NCBI RefSeq assembly: GCF_900111155.1
Contig: NZ_FOGG01000003.1
Span: 62,001 to 126,000 of the forward strand
Source: Pedobacter rhizosphaerae
Lineage (GTDB): Bacteria; Bacteroidota; Bacteroidia; Sphingobacteriales; Sphingobacteriaceae
Direction: 5' to 3'
DNA: 64,000 bases
Shown here: positions 27,128 to 37,036 of the stretch, one piece after another
Layout: each line of letters begins with the position of its first letter
Position numbering within the stretch: position 1 is the stretch's first letter
The notes under the pieces: generated by a model
What the model saw: only the letters and a program-made list of their open reading frames with translations
Databases searched by the model: none
Told to the model about the DNA's origin: nothing
Program-made: the position numbers and the translations under genes

Positions 27128-29940
27128 TCTAAATCGCCGTTAAGTTTATAGGTTTCACCAACCTTGGTTATTATCGTTTTAGTTTTGCCTGCATAATGAA
27201 TTTCGCAGTTGCCATCTGTTTTGGATTTAATTACCAGTGCGGTTAATTTGCCCTCATTCCAATCCAGATCCAGTTCATAGCCACCTCTAGCCAACATCCC
27301 TTTAATACTACCTGTAGGTATAGCACCTGGCAATGCAGGCAACAAATCCAGGTACCCCTGATGACTTTGGACAATCATTTCTGCAATACCTGCAGCTCCA
27401 CCAAAATTGCCGTCAATTTGGAAGGGCGGGTGTGCATCAAAAAGATTCACATAAGAACCCGCACCGTTATTGGCCGGTTTTATAAGCATTTTAATCAATT
27501 TCATGGCGTGATCTCCATCTTTAAACCTTGCCCAGAAATTAATCTTCCAGGCCAAACTCCAGCCTGTTGCATCATCACCACGATATAATAAAGATTGCTT
27601 CGCTGCCTTCATTACCTCCTTGTTTTTATCCCAGGTAATATCGTCACCAGGAAATACACCCCACAAATGAGAAACATGGCGGTGTTTATTGGTCGTATCA
27701 TCCTTATCTTCAAGCCATTCTTGCAGCTGACCATACTTACCAATCTGGTTGGGTGCAATCTCTTCTACATGCGATGCTAAAGATTTGGTAAAATCATCCT
27801 GAATATTTAACACCTTAGCAGCAGCAATACAATTTCTGAAAAGTGTACGTATAATCTGATGGTCCATGGTTGGTCCGGCCACTAAGCCTCCATTTTCAGG
27901 TGAATTTGACGGCGTGCTAATTAGCCAGCCTGTTTTGGTATCCCGAACCAGGAAATCTTCAAAAAACAGAGCAGCCTCCTTCATTAATGGGTAGGCTTCC
28001 TGACTTAAAAATTGTTTATTCTGGCTAAACAGGTAATGCTCCCAAAGATGCTGACTTAACCAACCTCCTCCGGTTACCCATATCCCATGGTTGGAGGCGT
28101 TAATTGGTGCGGTACCGTTCCACAAATCTGTATTATGATGAAGCACCCAGCCCTTTGCATTGTAATATTCTTTGGCCGTTTCCTTTCCGGTAACTGATAA
28201 TCCTTTGATTTTGGTAAATAGCGGCTCGTTTAGCGACTGGAGATTGAGAATTTCTGTTGGCCAGTAATTCATCTCCAGATTAATGTTTGTGGTATATTTA
28301 CTGCCCCATGGCGGACTTAACAAATCATTCCAGATCCCCTGAAGGTTTGCAGGTTGCGTGCCTGGGCGAGAACTTGAAATAAGCAAATACCTGCCATACT
28401 GCATGTAAAGGGCTGCAAAAGCCGCATCTTTACTACTTGCAAACTTTTCCAGCCGTTCATCGGTTGGTAAACTTTCATTTGCCGAATGGCCAAAGCTAAC
28501 CTGAAAACGGTTGAAATAGGATTGATACTCTTTAATGTGGGCATCTTTAATGCTGTCGAAGGATTTGTTTTTAAGATTTAATAAAGCCCTTTCGTTCCTC
28601 GTTACCGGATTTCCTGATACATTCTGGGCATCAACAAAATTGGTTCCGGCGGTGAGATAGAGTACCACCTCATCGGCCTTTGTAACGATAACCTTATTAT
28701 TCAGCACCTTAACTGATCCATTTTTTACAACAGCTGTGAGTCGGCTTTCGCCTTTAAGTGCGCCATCTTTTACCTGTACATTTAGAACTATAGTATTCTG
28801 ACCTAAGGTTTTGACAGCCGATTGGCGGTGAACACTGGATAAATCGGCACTAAAACTGATTGATTTTGCCTGATCAGCACTGAGCTGGATAACCAAGGCA
28901 TCATCTGGCTGACTCACAAAGTATGTTCGTTGATATTCTACCCCATCATAAGTATAGGTTGTTTTAGAGATGGCGGTAGAAATATCTAAAGATCGTTTAT
29001 AATGGCGAACGTGGTTTTGATCCTGATTAAAATGCAGATTTAGATCGCCAAAAGGCTGATAACTACCCTGATATTGTGCCACACCCGGAGGCGTTTCATT
29101 CTGAATTTTATACTTCCAGTTTTTGTTGAGGGAGATTCCTGTGGCAGAATCTTGTCCTTCAGGATAAAAACTGATGAACTTTCCTGCATCCTTATAACCT
29201 AAAATACCACCTTTATCATTATAATTCAATACCTGAATGGCAATTGTATTCTTCCCTTTGGTTATCAACTTAGCGGGAATGGTGTATTTTCTGGGTTCGT
29301 TGTTATCGGTATTGCCTACCAAATGGCCGTTCACATAGGTAAGATCCTGATTATAAATGCGATTTAGATCTAACACTAAATCTTTCCCCTGCCAATTGGC
29401 TGGAATATCCACTTGTGTTCTGAACCAAACCGCACCATCTACATTGGCTAAGCCCGCAGTTTCCCAGCCATCGTAAACCGGTACTTTAATGTCAGGCCAT
29501 TTCGTATCATCAAAAGCAGGCAAAGCCGGATTTCCGGGAATGCCCTTACCCGATTTAACCTCATTTACCCAGGCTGCACGATCGCCAGCATCACTTTGCA
29601 AGCCCATAAATTCCTTTTGGGCAAGTGCTTCGGCTTCCTTTTGTTTTCCATCCGCAAGCAATTGCCTGATTTGAGCTAAATGCTGGAAAGCTCCTTTTCG
29701 ATTGTAATCTCTTGGTTTGCCAGTCCAAAGTGTTTCTTCATTAAACTGGATATGATCGTCTGTAACGCCTCCGTAAACCATGGCACCAATCCGTCCATTC
29801 CCCAATGGAAGCGCATCGGTCCATTTTTGAGCTTGCTTATTGTACCAGAGTTGGTAATTATTTTGCTGAGCGGATACCCGAGCTGAAATAAAAAGAAAAA
29901 AAATGGCAAGTAGATAATTAAAACGAAATGGAGTTTGCAT
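27124..29940 (-). CDS. GH95 alpha-L-fucosidase/galactosidase
   Basis: The 938-residue secreted enzyme has a signal peptide ending VSAQ. The GH95 N-terminal beta domain is unmistakable (WTDALPLGNGRIGAMVYGGV, then IQFNEETLWTGKPRDYNR). A jelly-roll of about 150 residues appears inserted after residue 115 (FDDTKWPDIKVPVYDGWETA onward). The (alpha/alpha)6 barrel carries TTNINLEMNYW, equivalent to the catalytic Asn pair, and FQIDGNFGGAAGIAEM with the catalytic Asp. Family members release terminal alpha-1,2-L-fucose or alpha-L-galactose; RG-II and xyloglucan contain both. Position between GH28 and GH2 in the same operon, with a 9-bp gap before it, supports cooperative side-chain removal. Confidence 0.92.
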   Translation of the reverse strand: MQTPFRFNYLLAIFFLFISARVSAQQNNYQLWYNKQAQKWTDALPLGNGRIGAMVYGGVTDDHIQFNEETLWTGKPRDYNRKGAFQHLAQIRQLLADGKQKEAEALAQKEFMGLQSDAGDRAAWVNEVKSGKGIPGNPALPAFDDTKWPDIKVPVYDGWETAGLANVDGAVWFRTQVDIPANWQGKDLVLDLNRIYNQDLTYVNGHLVGNTDNNEPRKYTIPAKLITKGKNTIAIQVLNYNDKGGILGYKDAGKFISFYPEGQDSATGISLNKNWKYKIQNETPPGVAQYQGSYQPFGDLNLHFNQDQNHVRHYKRSLDISTAISKTTYTYDGVEYQRTYFVSQPDDALVIQLSADQAKSISFSADLSSVHRQSAVKTLGQNTIVLNVQVKDGALKGESRLTAVVKNGSVKVLNNKVIVTKADEVVLYLTAGTNFVDAQNVSGNPVTRNERALLNLKNKSFDSIKDAHIKEYQSYFNRFQVSFGHSANESLPTDERLEKFASSKDAAFAALYMQYGRYLLISSSRPGTQPANLQGIWNDLLSPPWGSKYTTNINLEMNYWPTEILNLQSLNEPLFTKIKGLSVTGKETAKEYYNAKGWVLHHNTDLWNGTAPINASNHGIWVTGGGWLSQHLWEHYLFSQNKQFLSQEAYPLMKEAALFFEDFLVRDTKTGWLISTPSNSPENGGLVAGPTMDHQIIRTLFRNCIAAAKVLNIQDDFTKSLASHVEEIAPNQIGKYGQLQEWLEDKDDTTNKHRHVSHLWGVFPGDDITWDKNKEVMKAAKQSLLYRGDDATGWSLAWKINFWARFKDGDHAMKLIKMLIKPANNGAGSYVNLFDAHPPFQIDGNFGGAAGIAEMIVQSHQGYLDLLPALPGAIPTGSIKGMLARGGYELDLDWNEGKLTALVIKSKTDGNCEIHYAGKTKTIITKVGETYKLNGDLE

Positions 29941-29949
29941 GATTATTTT

Positions 29950-31545
29950 TTATTGACCTTTATCCCCTGAAATGACATCGATTCTTTCAAAAACATCTTT
30001 AGTTTTCTCGATGGCATACTTCACATTTTTAAAATTGTTATTTCCGATTGCTATATTTTCAGTACCTGCACCACTCAACTTCAGGTAAGTGGTTGTTCCT
30101 TTAACTGGAAATGCATTGTAAAGGAAGAGATTCTTTACATTTTTCAGCTCAATAACCGGGACATTATTATGTGGCGTATAACTTTTAAAACCGTTTATAG
30201 TCATATTCTCCACTAAACTTGCCGTAAGTGAAGGTCCAATCTCTGTATTCACCTGAACATTATGAAATTCTACTTTATTGGTGTTTTGCAGGTTAAATCC
30301 AGTTTTAGCATCCAGGTTAATGTCATTAAAGCTAATGTTTTCGATAGGCATCTCTTCCAGGCCGTTTAAATATCCGGCTTGATTAACCTGGCCGGTAATG
30401 TTGCTGAAGTGAATATTTCTAAATCTTGGTGTTCTTTCAGACACAGGCTCTAAAAAGGTTTTGGCATATTGCATATCCAGTACAATGGCTTGCTCCCGAA
30501 TATTTTTCATGATGATGTTGCTCACCCTGATTTCTTCTACCACACCTCCTCTGCCACGGGCGGTTTTTATCCTGATTCCCCTGTCTGTACCATCAAAAAC
30601 GCAATTGGAAATGGTTATTTTACGAACATCACCAGACATTTCACTGCCAATTACTACGCCTCCATGCCCGGAAAGCATGGTGCAATTGGTAATGGTATAG
30701 TTCTCTGCCGGTGCGGCCATTCTTCTTCCAGGTTCATCCTTGCCCGATTTAATGGTAATGCAATCGTCGCCTACACTGATATGGCAATCAGAAATGTGTA
30801 CATTTTTACAAGATTCGGGATTGATCCCATCGGTATTAGGCGAATGCGGGTTGTTAATGGTTACCGCATGAACTTTCACATTTTCGCAAAACTCAGGGTT
30901 GATCGTCCAGAAAGGAGAATTGATAATGGTAATCCCCTCAATCAATACATTTTTGCAAAACATAGGTTGAATAAAAGGCGGACGTAAAAATCCACGCTTC
31001 ATTTGCTTAGGATCATCAGGAAGGATAATATCTTTATTTACCTTATCAAATTCGTATTGCCATTTAGAACGGGCCTGATCCTGCTTGTATCCTTCTACAA
31101 AATCCCACCATTTTTTTCCATGTCCATTAATTAATCCACGGCCTGTAATTGTAATATTTTCTGCTTTATAAGCATAGAAAAGTGGCGAGAAACTGGTTAC
31201 ATCTACCCCTTCATACCGACTTTGAACCATAGGTAGGTAATTGTCAAAATTATCACTAAAATGAAGTTCCGCACCTGCATCAATCAAAATGGTAATATTA
31301 CTCTTTAAATGAATGGGTCCCGTAAGATATTTTCCGGCAGGAAAATACACTGTGCCGCCACCTGCTCTTGAGGCAGCAATTATTGCCCTTTTGATGGCCA
31401 GCGTGGCAATTTTGCTACTGTCGTTTTTAGCGCCATACTTAATCACATTGTAATAAGCCTGAGCATATAGATTAGATGAATAACAGCAGATAACCAATAA
31501 TAAAGCGGCTAAAAATAGTTTTTTTGGTTGTTGTAAAAATTTCAT
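29950..31545 (-). CDS. GH28 polygalacturonase
   Basis: The 531-residue secreted beta-helix enzyme has a signal peptide ending LYAQ. All four GH28 catalytic motifs are present in order: NTD (237-239), GDD (259-261), GHG (293-295) and RIK (325-327). Substrate loops NSPFWTINPEF and HSPNTDGINPESC are typical. It hydrolyses alpha-1,4-galacturonan; members with this architecture may act as exo-enzymes or as rhamnogalacturonan hydrolases, so exact mode is open. It lies 6 bp after the six-hairpin glycosidase gene and 9 bp before GH95 in a tight operon. Confidence 0.95.
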   Translation of the reverse strand: MKFLQQPKKLFLAALLLVICCYSSNLYAQAYYNVIKYGAKNDSSKIATLAIKRAIIAASRAGGGTVYFPAGKYLTGPIHLKSNITILIDAGAELHFSDNFDNYLPMVQSRYEGVDVTSFSPLFYAYKAENITITGRGLINGHGKKWWDFVEGYKQDQARSKWQYEFDKVNKDIILPDDPKQMKRGFLRPPFIQPMFCKNVLIEGITIINSPFWTINPEFCENVKVHAVTINNPHSPNTDGINPESCKNVHISDCHISVGDDCITIKSGKDEPGRRMAAPAENYTITNCTMLSGHGGVVIGSEMSGDVRKITISNCVFDGTDRGIRIKTARGRGGVVEEIRVSNIIMKNIREQAIVLDMQYAKTFLEPVSERTPRFRNIHFSNITGQVNQAGYLNGLEEMPIENISFNDINLDAKTGFNLQNTNKVEFHNVQVNTEIGPSLTASLVENMTINGFKSYTPHNNVPVIELKNVKNLFLYNAFPVKGTTTYLKLSGAGTENIAIGNNNFKNVKYAIEKTKDVFERIDVISGDKGQ

Positions 31546-31551
31546 TTCAGA

Positions 31552-33108
31552 TTAATTCATTTGCACTTTAACAGGCTTCAAATCCTTAGTGGTTAATACT
31601 TTTTTCCCATCCACATAAATATGGAATCCCTTACCCACTTGGTATTTTTCACCAGTTTTATCCCATATCAATGAGATATTTTTACCATGATAACTTACAT
31701 TTTGGAGCGCGAACCAATCCCATTTGTTTTTAGGGATCAGTGGGCGTATGTCTAAAATCTCATCTGCACGAGGCTTAATCCCCACTAAATCATTGATAAT
31801 CAAATCGCAAAAAGTAGAGTGATTGTAAAAGCTACTTCTCGGGTTATCACCTTTTAGCCATTCTCCGGTTTTTTCATCCTGATACTCGCCAATATACGGT
31901 TTTCCATTCTTTATATGCGATGCAGCATACTTTTGTAACTCATCGTAAAAGACATTTGCAGTCATTTTACCTTTGTTTTTATAATTATTGAGGAGGTTGG
32001 AAAGTCCCTTTAAAGTTTGTGAAGAAGCAAAAGGCCATAAGGCACCATCCCACTCGCAACTGTGTCCGGAGCCCCGGGTTCTGAAAGTAGGATCACGGCG
32101 CTCGGCGGTGGTAAGCCCCCAGGGCGCATTAAATCCTGCAGTGTCCAGCAGGGCATCCCAGGCTTTAGCGTATTGCGACTTATCATCAGGCAAATTAAAA
32201 TCCCATGGAATAAAACCAATGGCCTCTCTTACCTGAACAAGCGACCCGCTTTTAGCCAATTTAGTTTCGAAGAAAGCCGATTGATTATTCCAAAGACTAT
32301 CCTGAACCAATTTTTTTAGTACCTGTGCTTTCTGTGTGTATTTGCTTTTCAGCTCTTCATTGCCTATTAGATTACCTATTTGAACCAGAGCTTTGGCATT
32401 CCCATACATGTAACTGTTAATGCTTGGTCTCCTGTTCTGGTCTTTTCTCGATCCGCTAATGGATTCTTCCATTCCATCTTTTACATCAAACTGCCAAAAA
32501 AGACCACTTTTCAATTGCCTTTCTGTCTCCCATTTTGCATAGTCGGCATCTAAGGCAGGCGCTATACTTTTAAGAAAAGGCAGGTCTGGTTTAACCAAAT
32601 TATTTTCATAAACGGCGTCATCTATCCAACTGCTAAACTGATGGAAACGTTGTTTACTTTGCCCTGCATCTGCATGATAGAGCCAAAACTTAATGTAATC
32701 CTGCAGGTAGCTGTTATCTTTTAACCAGCGGCCTTCATAAAGGTGATGCCCCAAGGCACAGCTAATAGAATTGTACTTTCCAGCATGTTTAACAGGCTCG
32801 ATAAACTCCGTAAAAATAAATCCTTCGGGAGTTTTAACCAGGTGCTTTCGGTATGACCACCATCTGTAATAATAATTTTGCTCTAAAACACTATCAGGAC
32901 ATTCAAATAAGGGAATGTTCGAAGATAACCATTCAAAAGCCTGAGCATTGGGTATATAATTTTTTACAGCCTCCGTATCAATGGAGTTAAAGTAATTTAT
33001 GTATTTCTTTAATACTGTTGTACCTGGTTTTGGCTGCTGTTGTGCAAAGCCCGATGACGTTACCAATAACAGTAAGCCAATCACTTTCTTTATTTTCCTT
33101 TTAATCAT
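31552..33108 (-). CDS. Six-hairpin glycosidase, GH63/MGH1-like
   Basis: The 518-residue secreted protein (signal peptide ending GFAQQ) looks like an (alpha/alpha)6-barrel glycosidase of the GH63/mannosylglycerate-hydrolase-like group. Its motifs are ALGHHLYEGRWLKDNSYLQD near 120, FSSWIDDAVYENN near 160, SYMYGNAKALVQIGNLIGN, FIPWDFNLPDDKSQYAKAWD, SCEWDGALWPFASSQTLKGL near 350, and a C-terminal beta cap with WDWFALQNVSYHGK. Asp164/165 and Glu352/Asp354 are reasonable catalytic candidates. I cannot name the bond it cleaves; in this operon a pectic side-chain linkage is expected. The start overlaps the stop of the 912-residue gene by one base (TAATG). Confidence 0.65.
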   Translation of the reverse strand: MIKRKIKKVIGLLLLVTSSGFAQQQPKPGTTVLKKYINYFNSIDTEAVKNYIPNAQAFEWLSSNIPLFECPDSVLEQNYYYRWWSYRKHLVKTPEGFIFTEFIEPVKHAGKYNSISCALGHHLYEGRWLKDNSYLQDYIKFWLYHADAGQSKQRFHQFSSWIDDAVYENNLVKPDLPFLKSIAPALDADYAKWETERQLKSGLFWQFDVKDGMEESISGSRKDQNRRPSINSYMYGNAKALVQIGNLIGNEELKSKYTQKAQVLKKLVQDSLWNNQSAFFETKLAKSGSLVQVREAIGFIPWDFNLPDDKSQYAKAWDALLDTAGFNAPWGLTTAERRDPTFRTRGSGHSCEWDGALWPFASSQTLKGLSNLLNNYKNKGKMTANVFYDELQKYAASHIKNGKPYIGEYQDEKTGEWLKGDNPRSSFYNHSTFCDLIINDLVGIKPRADEILDIRPLIPKNKWDWFALQNVSYHGKNISLIWDKTGEKYQVGKGFHIYVDGKKVLTTKDLKPVKVQMN

Positions 33109-35846
33109 TATTCAAATAGCCAATCAATATCCTTACCTCTACCATCTAATCCCGCATTGAAAACCCTCAATTCTTGTTCTTCGGGGATAAAACCTAAAAC
33201 TAAACCTGCCCCTTTAGCCAAAGTTAATGTATTTGTTCCTGCCGGAAAGCTAAAAGCATGAACATTGGCAGGGGGAAATCCATTTAAAACCAATGCATTG
33301 CTAATCTTAATTTCTGCCTGTCCGTAATTGTTGGCGCTCGCATCTATTTCCAATACTGGTGGCAATAAATACCTCGGATCCTTCTGGTTAAAATAGGCTA
33401 CCAAAACTTTAACGGCACCCTTGCTACTAAACTTAATCTCCGTTCCAGATTGAATCTGTTTTTTCATGGAAAGCTTCAAGGCCTTTAATCCCTGTAGCTG
33501 AGGCGTAATTTCTTTGATTAAAACGGTTGTATCTGCAAATACAGATGCATTCTGCGCCAATGAAAAGCTTTCTAAACCTGGCGTTAGCACTTTTACTTCA
33601 GCATTTTTATAGGCTACCACCTTTGCAACAGCACCTGGTTTGATCTTTTTGAGCGAGTCTATACTGTGTTCAAAATGATTCAGTTCTTTGGTATAAACCG
33701 GAAGCATTTCTTTCCAGTGAATGAAAGTTTTATCCACTCCCCTCATCGGGATTTTGCGTTGCTTGGTTTGCATGCTATTGGCATATAAATATTCCTCTTC
33801 CGTTAGCTTCACCAAATTTGCATAGTGTTTCACACTGCTTTTTAGAAAAGGCAATGCTTTTTCTAAATCAGCAACATCATTTGAATATTTATACCTCAAA
33901 ATCCATAAGGCCGATTTGACTTTTTCTGCATAAAAATTAGCCATTTCATCGTAGCAATAGATATCGTTTTTAAGTCTTCTGAATTCCTCTTTGTTCTGAC
34001 CCACATTCTTAACCTGATTAATAGCTGCTATTGCATGTTTTCCATGAACCACTACCTCTTGCGCTACTTTCATTGGGGTTTCACCAATGTGTCCCTGCTT
34101 TTTCCATTCCTTTTCGGCATACTCTATAATCATCTCACCTTCAGGCGCTTCAGATTCATAAAGTAAAGTAAATAAACCATAGCGAAAAGGATTAATCAAC
34201 TGTGTCATCAGCATCCCTAAGGTTAGGGTTTGTCTGTTTCCATCGGTAATGCCGTATCTGCGCAAGAGCTTAGGGGAAATCTCACCAGAAGCCTCATAGG
34301 CCTCTAAAATGGCCTTGCCGCTGTTCAGGTCAGTACCATATTTATCCGCCAGCTCTTTACCCCAGTAATTGATTTCGCCAGTGCGGTCGCGTTTAGAATT
34401 CCAGGCATAACGCGCCCATTCTTTATACCAGATCCAATCTCTTTCTACTTCTAGAATTCTTTCCCTGGCTTTATCTGCCGTGTAAGGCCAATCCCAGTAG
34501 CTGGCCTGAGGATATAAATGCAATCCTTTGGCACCATAGTTTTCATTCATGGCCTGTACAGACTTTTGAATGAAATCTGCAGATCCATATCTAAATGGTT
34601 CCAGGTTGGCCAGGATATGTACGTTTGAAATATTGATAGTGCCAATATTGGCTAATTTACGGTTGAGTTCGGCCCAGGCACCCCTCGGCTCATAGGTGGT
34701 TAAGGCTTCTCCGTTAAACTTGTTCTCGGTATAGAGATTTTTGTATAAGGGTAAAGCAGCCTTCATTACTGCGGGCGCATCCGTATCATGTGCTCTGAGT
34801 ACAATTGGCGGTTCTCCCTGAATATTCGCAGCTTTTAATCCGTCTTTTACCCCAGGGATAATTGTTTTGGTGAACCAATCGATATCATCTTGCCCTACCC
34901 CTTCCATAGCCTCTCCAAGCGCTACCATTAAGCCTACATTGGGATACTTCTCCACAAATGCAGCTATAGATTTTCGGGTATAATCTGCAATAATCGGAAT
35001 GATGGGCCTGTTTCTATCTTGTGTTTTCAAGCCATGCTTATCTGCGAAAGGTTTTGGAATAATGATGTTGTAGAACATCTGAATGACCCAAATACCCCGT
35101 TTATCGGCCTCTGTGGTTAAAAATTTAAATATCTCTTCGTTCTTTTTAAAGGTTTCATCATCTACTTCCACTGCGTAAGGATAATCTTTTAACCTCACCA
35201 ATGAAGAAAATGGATGACCATTCCACAGGTATAGGGAGTTGTAGCGATTCTCTACCATCATATCCAGGTACTTAATCCACAAGGCTTTATCATAAAACCA
35301 GGAGAAGGTTTCTGGGGTATAAGGGTATTCATACACGTCGCGACCAGGAAGATAATCGGGCTTTTGTAAGCCAATACAGGTTCCTCTTAATATCATTTCC
35401 GGATGATCGGCGATGGTTAAGGATTGTGGAAGCTTCCCTTCTTTCTCAATGCGTTCTACTAATTCTATACAGCCGTATAAAGCTCCGGAAGCATCGGCTC
35501 CGATAATGTATATATTACTTTTATCACTATAAATGTAAAACCCTTCCTTGCCTGCAGCCAATACCTTCTCGCGAACCGCTCCCGAAAGGATATTTTTAAA
35601 AATCAGCTCAGAATATACGCCAACTACCACTTGCTTACTATTGGCCTTAATTTTATCAACGGCAGTAACCTGGCTTTGGAACTTAAGTTTTTGCAGGCAA
35701 TCCTGAATTTTGCCCGCACCAAACTTTACACGGGGATTGTTTTCTTTGGAAATTAAAATGTCTTGCTTCGGCGCAGAATGCTTATCCAGGGCATATGAAG
35801 CATGTGTTAGAACGGCAAATAAAATTAAAATTAGAAACTTTCTCAT
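33108..35846 (-). CDS. GH67N-domain uronidase candidate
   Basis: The 912-residue secreted protein (signal peptide ending SYA) starts with a GH67/GH20-type N-terminal alpha/beta domain (28-140, including GKEGFYIYSD and GADASGALYGCIELVERI). A TIM barrel follows (YNSLYLWNGHPFSSLVRLKD; GIWVIQMFYNIIIP; LMVALGEAMEGVGQDDIDWF with a candidate catalytic Glu; HILANLEPFRYGS; ASYWDWPYTAD), and then a helical and beta-sandwich C-terminus. GH67 itself is an alpha-glucuronidase, but this protein is longer and the core motifs differ, so it may be an alpha-galacturonidase or glucuronidase family active on RG side chains (GH138 would be one to test). It is the first gene of the seven-gene operon. Confidence 0.65.
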   Translation of the reverse strand: MRKFLILILFAVLTHASYALDKHSAPKQDILISKENNPRVKFGAGKIQDCLQKLKFQSQVTAVDKIKANSKQVVVGVYSELIFKNILSGAVREKVLAAGKEGFYIYSDKSNIYIIGADASGALYGCIELVERIEKEGKLPQSLTIADHPEMILRGTCIGLQKPDYLPGRDVYEYPYTPETFSWFYDKALWIKYLDMMVENRYNSLYLWNGHPFSSLVRLKDYPYAVEVDDETFKKNEEIFKFLTTEADKRGIWVIQMFYNIIIPKPFADKHGLKTQDRNRPIIPIIADYTRKSIAAFVEKYPNVGLMVALGEAMEGVGQDDIDWFTKTIIPGVKDGLKAANIQGEPPIVLRAHDTDAPAVMKAALPLYKNLYTENKFNGEALTTYEPRGAWAELNRKLANIGTINISNVHILANLEPFRYGSADFIQKSVQAMNENYGAKGLHLYPQASYWDWPYTADKARERILEVERDWIWYKEWARYAWNSKRDRTGEINYWGKELADKYGTDLNSGKAILEAYEASGEISPKLLRRYGITDGNRQTLTLGMLMTQLINPFRYGLFTLLYESEAPEGEMIIEYAEKEWKKQGHIGETPMKVAQEVVVHGKHAIAAINQVKNVGQNKEEFRRLKNDIYCYDEMANFYAEKVKSALWILRYKYSNDVADLEKALPFLKSSVKHYANLVKLTEEEYLYANSMQTKQRKIPMRGVDKTFIHWKEMLPVYTKELNHFEHSIDSLKKIKPGAVAKVVAYKNAEVKVLTPGLESFSLAQNASVFADTTVLIKEITPQLQGLKALKLSMKKQIQSGTEIKFSSKGAVKVLVAYFNQKDPRYLLPPVLEIDASANNYGQAEIKISNALVLNGFPPANVHAFSFPAGTNTLTLAKGAGLVLGFIPEEQELRVFNAGLDGRGKDIDWLFE

Positions 35847-35909
35847 TCGATGGGCTGGATATCAAGCCAAAGGGCTTTGATAATAAAATATTTAGTTAGA
35901 TCTGAACTT

Positions 35910-35917
35910 CAAATATA
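35910..35917 (-). promoter_or_regulatory. -7 element for the uronidase-to-aldolase operon
   Basis: On the minus strand 35917-35910 reads TATATTTG, a perfect Bacteroidota -7 match, 63 bp upstream of the ATG at 35846. A clear -33 TTG at the expected spacing was not found. The 401-bp divergent region 35847-36247 holds no gene and presumably contains both operon promoters; no second consensus was found for the plus strand. Confidence 0.4.
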
Positions 35918-36247
35918 AGCATAGCTGATTTTTTATTACTGTAATATTTCCCCAAATTACTATACAATATTACCATTTGACCCTTAACGCAATTATTTCG
36001 TTACAAAGGTTTAATTTAAATGAAAAGCCCGAAAACCTGATGCCAATATCGCATAATATTTGGACAAGAAAATACAATTTTAACTAAGCTATTTCTATTT
36101 TATTTGTAATGGGTTGAAGAGTACCAAATGTAAAGTATGAGCATGGTTCAGTTGACTACATAAGTGGCAATCAGTCTGTATTTTATCGTACGTTTTCCCT
36201 GAAAAGAATCTATAATCATATATTTAATCCATAAAAAAAATCAACAT

Positions 36248-37012
36248 ATGTTTTCATTAAAGAATAAAAAGGCAGTAGTTACCGGTGGTGGAAGTGGAAT
36301 TGGGAAAGCTATTGCCACTGTTTTAGCAAAACAGGGTGCCGAAGTGCATGTTATCGAACTCGGAATAGAACAAGCCGCTACAACCTTATCTGAAATAGAA
36401 CAGGCAGGCGGGAAGGCTTATAGTCACGCTTGTGATGTTTCAGACCATGCAGCAGTATCAGCCGTTTTTGAAAATATAGGACCTATAAATATTTTGATTA
36501 ACAATGCCGGAATTGCCCATATTGGCAAGGCAGACACCACACCTGAAGCTGATTTTGACCGGGTGATGAAAGTAAATGTTAAAGGAGTTTACAACTGCTT
36601 AAATGCTGCTATTCCCCAGATACGTAAAGCGAATGGTGGGGTAATTATTAATATGGCTTCTATAGCAGCGTTAATCGGATTACCAGATCGTTTTGCTTAC
36701 AGTACAGCAAAAGGGGCCGTTAAGGCAATGACCATGAGTGTGGCTAAAGATTATATTGGCGAAAACATCAGGTGCAACTCCATTTCACCGGCTCGTGTAC
36801 ATACACCATTTGTGGATGGTTTTTTACAAAAGAACTATCCGGATAACATTGATGAAATGTTTGAAAAACTTTCAAAAACTCAACCTATTGGCAGAATGGC
36901 CAAGCCAGAGGAAGTTGGTGCATTAGCCTTATATTTATGCAGCGATGAAGCCTCATTTATTACAGGATGTGACTATCCTATTGATGGTGGTTTTACAACT
37001 TTAAACAATTAA
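36248..37012 (+). CDS. SDR dehydrogenase, likely 2-keto-3-deoxy-L-fuconate type
   Basis: The 254-residue classical short-chain dehydrogenase has a TGGGSGIG nucleotide-binding loop (12-19), NNAG (85-88) and the catalytic Ser138, Tyr151, Lys155. The acidic Glu37 after the second strand (HVIELG) favours NAD+ over NADP+. The segment CNSISPARVHTPFVDGFL and the following FEKLSKTQPIGRM resemble 2-keto-3-deoxy-L-fuconate dehydrogenases of the Xanthomonas-type fucose pathway, which oxidise C4 before the hydrolytic split. It leads a three-gene plus-strand operon with a FAH hydrolase and a lactonase, which strongly supports that role or the L-rhamnose equivalent (LRA5). Confidence 0.78.
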   Translation: MFSLKNKKAVVTGGGSGIGKAIATVLAKQGAEVHVIELGIEQAATTLSEIEQAGGKAYSHACDVSDHAAVSAVFENIGPINILINNAGIAHIGKADTTPEADFDRVMKVNVKGVYNCLNAAIPQIRKANGGVIINMASIAALIGLPDRFAYSTAKGAVKAMTMSVAKDYIGENIRCNSISPARVHTPFVDGFLQKNYPDNIDEMFEKLSKTQPIGRMAKPEEVGALALYLCSDEASFITGCDYPIDGGFTTLNN

Positions 37013-37036
37013 ATATTCAATAAAATACGATTATAA

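Noticed and set aside
30469..30987. 172-residue open frame antisense to GH28
   Set aside because: It lies wholly inside an intact polygalacturonase gene with all catalytic motifs; its product shows no recognisable domain.
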